From: an uncultured Mucispirillum sp. | GTDB lineage: Bacteria; Chrysiogenota; Deferribacteres; Deferribacterales; Mucispirillaceae | Length of the DNA stretch: 64,000 bases | Assembly: GCA_944324465.1 (NCBI GenBank) | Contig: CALUWI010000013.1 | Location: 1 to 64,000, forward strand | Direction of reading: 5' to 3' | Part shown: one piece after another, positions 60,889 through 64,000 of the stretch | Position numbering within the stretch: the first letter of the stretch is position 1 | Layout: the number at the start of each line of letters is the position of its first letter | Position numbers and translations under genes: made by a program | Notes under the pieces: generated by a model | Told to the model about the DNA's origin: nothing | The model's database searches: none | What the model saw: the letters and a program-made list of their open reading frames with translations, nothing else

Positions 60889-60962
60889 AGCGGGCGACGG
60901 GATTCGAACCCGCGACCCTCAGCTTGGAAGGCTGATGCTCTAGCCAACTGAGCTACACCCGC
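60889..60962 (-). tRNA. tRNA-Gly (anticodon TCC)
   Basis: A 74-base tRNA with acceptor GCGGGTG/CGCCCGC (one wobble pair), D-arm TAGCTCAGTTGGC and anticodon TCC. CCA is not encoded. Confidence 0.96.
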
Positions 60963-60972
60963 ATAACAAAGA

Positions 60973-61057
60973 TGGTGGGGAGAGGAGGATTCGAACCTCC
61001 GAAGGAAATTCCAGCGGGTTTACAGCCCGCCCCCTTTGGCCACTCGGGTATCTCCCC
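60973..61057 (-). tRNA. tRNA-Tyr (anticodon GTA)
   Basis: An 85-base class II tRNA with acceptor GGGGAGA/TCTCCCC, anticodon GTA and a long variable arm. The 3' CCA is encoded. Confidence 0.97.
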
Positions 61058-61099
61058 GTAAAAAATCACCGCCTAGCATTAGGCGGGTCATTTATTAAA

Positions 61100-61172
61100 A
61101 GCTGGTGATAGGAATTGAACCCACAACCTGCTGATTACAAGTCAGCTGCTCTACCGTTTGAGCTACACCAGC
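61100..61172 (-). tRNA. tRNA-Thr (anticodon TGT)
   Basis: A 73-base tRNA with acceptor GCTGGTG/CACCAGC and anticodon TGT. CCA is not encoded. First of the cluster Thr-Tyr-Gly-Thr. Confidence 0.96.
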
Positions 61173-61197
61173 ATATCGCTTTATTAAGCGGAAATAG

Positions 61198-61226
61198 TTT
61201 ATATACTTTTTTGAAATGTTTGTCAA
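61198..61226 (-). promoter_or_regulatory. Sigma-70 promoter of the tRNA/rpmG/secE block
   Basis: On the minus strand a perfect TTGACA (61221-61226), 17-base spacer and TATAAA (61198-61203), about 25 bases upstream of tRNA-Thr. A second TTGACA at 61302-61307 may mark a tandem promoter with a poorer -10 box. Confidence 0.8.
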
Positions 61227-61413
61227 GAAGTTTTTTTCAAAAATTTTATTTTTTTCATTCACTTGTCTTGACGAAGATATTTCTACATAATATTTGCTCG
61301 TTTGTCAATAGATTTTTTTATATAAATGTTATTTTTTTGTAGATAATTGATAAAAGTATTGATATTCCATTATTTTTTTGATATATATACATACTTTTTT
61401 TAAGGAGGTGTTA

Positions 61414-61629
61414 ATGTTTTCCCTGCTTAGTAATATATTAAATTATTTTTTTATTAATTTTTATGCACAGGTATCCCCTGCTTATGATGCTGCAAGCAGA
61501 CATTTATCATCAAAAGGTATTCAAGGTAAAGATTTGCTTGTATTTATAGTTTTTGGCATTATTGCCGGCGTTTTCCTTATTTTCCTTATCTTTTCTTACT
61601 TTAAAGAAAGAAACCGTCCAAGATATTAA
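61414..61629 (+). CDS. Small single-span membrane protein
   Basis: A 71-residue protein of no family I know. The N-terminus is mildly hydrophobic (FSLLSNILNYFFINFY). Residues about 38-60 form a strong membrane helix (LLVFIVFGIIAGVFLIFLIF), followed by a short basic tail. AAGGAGGTG lies close before the ATG at 61414, an unusually strong ribosome-binding site that decides the start. It has its own terminator hairpin and precedes the ammonium transporter. Confidence 0.7.
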   Translation: MFSLLSNILNYFFINFYAQVSPAYDAASRHLSSKGIQGKDLLVFIVFGIIAGVFLIFLIFSYFKERNRPRY

Positions 61630-61633
61630 TTTC

Positions 61634-61660
61634 TTCATCCGCTTTAATGCGGATGAATTT
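61634..61660 (+). terminator. Probable terminator of the small membrane protein gene
   Basis: A 9-bp stem TTCATCCGC/GCGGATGAA (61634-61642 with 61649-61657) with a short T tail. Confidence 0.7.
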
Positions 61661-61766
61661 TACATTTTTATTCCTTATTTTTTATTTTTTACAAAATTGT
61701 AATAAATTTATATTCTTTATTTTATTCTATTTTTTTATTTATCAATACTTTATATAATTATATAAT

Positions 61767-61782
61767 TGGCATAATCTTTGTT
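61767..61782 (+). promoter_or_regulatory. Sigma-54-like promoter of the ammonium transporter
   Basis: TGGCAT then TTTGTT reproduces the -24/-12 pattern TGGCAC-N5-TTGCW: GG and GT are spaced ten bases apart, with T in place of the final C of the -12 GC. It sits about 28 bases before the ATG. Control of amt by nitrogen status through sigma-54 and NtrC is well known elsewhere. Confidence 0.5.
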
Positions 61783-61809
61783 TTTATATTTTTCATCAAG
61801 GAGGAATCT

Positions 61810-63096
61810 ATGAAAACAAGATGGATTATACTTTTTATTATTACTGCTGTCATTTCTGCAGCAGGTCTTTTCTTTCCTGAAAAACAGGAACTTTTTAACA
61901 GTATAGATGAGAATATTAACTTTGCAGATACTGCATGGATGATTACTGCATCTATTTTAGTTCTTTTAATGACACCAGGTGTTTCTTTCTTTTACGGCGG
62001 CATGGTAAAAGCTAAAAACATTATTTCTACTATGCTTCAAAGTTATATTGCTATGGGACTAATCAGCATACTTTGGCTTGTTGTTGGTTTCAGCCTTGCT
62101 TTTGGTGATGATATTGGCGGCATTATTGGCAACCCTGCTACATTTTTCATGTTTGATAATGTGGGCTGGAACACTAATGCTGCCCTTTCTCCAACAATAC
62201 CGCTTGCAATATTTGCTCTTTTTCAGATGAAATTTGCAATACTTACACCAGCGCTTATTACTGGTTCATTTGCTGAAAGAGTACATTTTTCTGCTTATGT
62301 AGTGTTTATCGCTCTCTTTTCTTTAATAGTATATTCACCACTTGCTCACATGCTGTGGCACCCTGACGGTCTTTTTAAATCATGGGGTGTTACTGACTTT
62401 GCTGGCGGTCTTGTAGTGCACACATCTTCTGGTGTTGCAGCCCTTGCTGGTGCAATTTTTCTTGGCAGAAGAAAACAGTCTTCAAATATACCTGTAAATA
62501 TTCCATTTGTACTGCTTGGTACTGCCCTTTTATGGATTGGCTGGTTTGGATTTAATGCAGGCTCATCTTTAGCTGTAAACGGTATAGCTGTAAAGGCATT
62601 TTTAAATACTAATACTGCAGCAGCTGTTGCAATGATTACATGGATTACTTTTGATGCTCTTATGGGCAGAAAACCAGGTGCTGTATCTGCTTCTGTAGGT
62701 GCTGTTGCAGGTCTTGTAGGTATTACACCAATGGCAGGAATGGTTACTGCCGGTGAAAGTTTATTTGTTGGGTTTATTACTGCACTTATATGCAACTTAA
62801 CTGTATATGCTTTTTCCAACTCAATAGATGATGCATTAGATGTTTTTCCTACTCATGGTGTTGGCGGAATGGTGGGAAGTCTTTTAACAGGTGTATTTGT
62901 AAATGGACTTCTTGACGGCAACACTCATGAATTTCTTATGCATGCTGCTGCTCTTGCAATTACTGTAATATATACTTTCACTGCAAGTTATCTGCTTTAC
63001 TACATTATTAATAAATTTATTCCTATGCGGGTATCTGAAGAAAGCGAAGATATAGGCTTAGATATCAGCCAGCATAACGAAAAATATGGTATATAA
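61810..63096 (+). CDS. amt: Ammonium transporter
   Basis: Eleven-helix Amt/Mep/Rh channel of 428 residues importing ammonium. A short signal-like first helix precedes the mature N-terminus. Family blocks are DTAWMITASILVLLMTPG, FFYGGMVKAKN, DFAGGLVVHTSSG (with the pore histidine), LGTALLWIGWFGFNAGS and DDALDVFPTHGVGGMVG (second pore histidine). AAGGAGG precedes the ATG. No glnK/glnB gene, its usual regulator partner, is adjacent downstream. Confidence 0.97.
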   Translation: MKTRWIILFIITAVISAAGLFFPEKQELFNSIDENINFADTAWMITASILVLLMTPGVSFFYGGMVKAKNIISTMLQSYIAMGLISILWLVVGFSLAFGDDIGGIIGNPATFFMFDNVGWNTNAALSPTIPLAIFALFQMKFAILTPALITGSFAERVHFSAYVVFIALFSLIVYSPLAHMLWHPDGLFKSWGVTDFAGGLVVHTSSGVAALAGAIFLGRRKQSSNIPVNIPFVLLGTALLWIGWFGFNAGSSLAVNGIAVKAFLNTNTAAAVAMITWITFDALMGRKPGAVSASVGAVAGLVGITPMAGMVTAGESLFVGFITALICNLTVYAFSNSIDDALDVFPTHGVGGMVGSLLTGVFVNGLLDGNTHEFLMHAAALAITVIYTFTASYLLYYIINKFIPMRVSEESEDIGLDISQHNEKYGI

Positions 63097-63108
63097 TTAA
63101 AGTTTTAT

Positions 63109-63148
63109 GCCCTCTTAGACGATTAATAATTAATCTAAGGGGGCTTTT
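63109..63148 (+). promoter_or_regulatory. Hairpin covering the ribosome-binding site of the next gene
   Basis: GCCCTCTTAGA (63109-63119) pairs with TCTAAGGGGGC (63134-63144) with one G-T wobble. The loop contains the palindrome GATTAATAATTAATC (63121-63135). The 3' arm holds the AAGGGGG Shine-Dalgarno of the gene starting at 63149 and is followed by four T residues. It may be the amt terminator, a translational control element, or both. Confidence 0.65.
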
Positions 63149-64000
63149 ATGGAATTAAATAATATCAGCAGCTTAAATACTCCAAATATGCAAGATAATA
63201 CAAATAAAAATAAAATTACCTCATCTGACTTGCACAGCAGTATTAATAAACCAGATAAAGAAACTGTAAAACTAACAAAAAATAATCTCCAATCATATAA
63301 ACTTGATATTTCTTCTAATTCTACCCAGAAAGCAAAAGAACAGTCATATTATTCTAATTCATCTAATGCTGATAATTCAGCAGGTGCTCAAGCAATAAAT
63401 GATACTTATATGGCAGATATTGTAAAAAAATCTCAGGAAAAAACAAAGCCTGATGGAGTAAAAATGGATGATGTATCATGGGGACTTCTTGTAGAAATGG
63501 GTGAACAGATGGGACTTACTGACCCAGAAAAACTTGCAAAGTTAACTATTAAAGATGTGGAAGCATACTTTTATACCAAAAATATTGTAGAGCGTGGTAA
63601 AAATCTTTTAAAAGATAATTTAACTGCAAATGAATATGCAGAATACAAAAACACAAAATTTGATTCAGAAAGCTACTGGAATAATGTATTTGATGAAAAC
63701 GGAAATAAAAAAGATTACAGCATATATACAATTAATCAGTCCAATTCAGGACTGCCTCTTTCATCTGATGAATTTTTCTCAAATATTGGAAATATGAAAC
63801 TTACAGACCTTTCTGCTGCTTCTATTCATAATATTTTGATGGCTAATGAAAATAAAGATACTGCTTTATTTACTTATGCAGTTAAAAATGCAGAAACTGC
63901 CGGCAAAGCAAAAACAGTATCCGAAAATCAGAAAGAAATGATAGAAGCCTATAATGCTATGCAGGAATATGCTTCAAATGTACCTTCTGTATATGAACAG
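63149..64000 (+). CDS. Unrecognised protein, truncated by the window end
   Basis: The reading frame is open for 284 codons to the last base of the window, so the 3' end is missing. No signal peptide or membrane segment is present. The first 85 residues or so are rich in Ser, Asn, Thr and Lys and look disordered. From about residue 90 it becomes helical and acidic, with MDDVSWGLLVEMGEQMGLTDPEKL and later KKDYSIYTINQSN. I do not recognise a domain. The Ser/Asn-rich N-terminus without a signal would suit a protein exported by a flagellar or type III route, but that is only a guess. Confidence 0.75.
   Translation, partial: MELNNISSLNTPNMQDNTNKNKITSSDLHSSINKPDKETVKLTKNNLQSYKLDISSNSTQKAKEQSYYSNSSNADNSAGAQAINDTYMADIVKKSQEKTKPDGVKMDDVSWGLLVEMGEQMGLTDPEKLAKLTIKDVEAYFYTKNIVERGKNLLKDNLTANEYAEYKNTKFDSESYWNNVFDENGNKKDYSIYTINQSNSGLPLSSDEFFSNIGNMKLTDLSAASIHNILMANENKDTALFTYAVKNAETAGKAKTVSENQKEMIEAYNAMQEYASNVPSVYEQ

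Noticed and set aside
61115-61342. Plus-strand frame of 75 codons over tRNA-Thr
   Set aside because: It begins inside a clear tRNA gene on the other strand and has no ribosome-binding site.
62346-62819. Minus-strand frame of 157 codons opposite amt
   Set aside because: Antisense shadow of a conserved membrane protein, with no ribosome-binding site and no plausible product.

Overview
The window looks like about 64 kb of chromosome from an AT-rich, Gram-negative, motile bacterium. Gram-negative traits are a TolC-type outer-membrane efflux protein, lipoproteins and a class A penicillin-binding protein; there are two chemoreceptors and a GatCAB amidotransferase. Gene content, codon style and the mix of MCPs, DUF2141, MsrAB and a ThiC-family enzyme fit the Deferribacterota (Mucispirillum-like), but that placement is inference from reading proteins, not from a search. 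Almost all genes are on the minus strand, and start codons were chosen mainly from Shine-Dalgarno position.

Layout. 0-7.4 kb: guaB, whose 3' end is duplicated at the window edge, moaC-nadE, an SH3-domain exported protein overlapping ychF, and a Tat-signal aldo/keto reductase divergent from an AraC regulator. 7.5-9.9 kb: a single-chain restriction-modification enzyme. 10-15.5 kb: an orphan amino-acid-binding lipoprotein and a four-gene tripartite efflux operon (TolC, MacA-like adaptor, ABC ATPase, MacB-type permease). 15.6-24.8 kb: tpx, acyl-CoA synthetase, a ThiC-family gene, tRNA-Leu, several unrecognised genes and lipoproteins, and a fused msrAB. 25-29.8 kb: two chemoreceptors (one with a NIT nitrate/nitrite-sensing domain) around an FMN-binding protein. 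30-42 kb: gatCAB, aldehyde dehydrogenase, a frameshifted micro-lipoprotein, a SLAC1/TDT channel, DUF2141, an odd Fis/AAA+ regulator, PBP1A and uvrB.

42.1-48.3 kb is the most unusual part: a four-gene, one-direction operon, visibly richer in A+T than its neighbours, lying between uvrB and rpoC. Its genes read as a NurA-like nuclease, a HerA-like ATPase, a GHKL/Hsp90-type ATPase with a coiled coil, and a radical SAM enzyme with a B12-binding-like N-terminus. I infer a candidate anti-phage or DNA-conflict system of a composition I cannot match to a named one.

48.8-61.2 kb is the classical transcription/translation block read leftwards: tRNA-Thr, Tyr, Gly, Thr, then rpmG, tRNA-Trp, secE, nusG, rplK, rplA, rplJ, rplL, rpoB, rpoC. 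The tuf gene usually found after the four tRNAs is absent. The C-terminal part of rplJ has a strikingly GC-rich stretch. 61.4-64 kb, on the plus strand: a small membrane protein, an ammonium transporter with a sigma-54-like promoter, and an unrecognised gene running off the window whose ribosome-binding site lies inside a hairpin.
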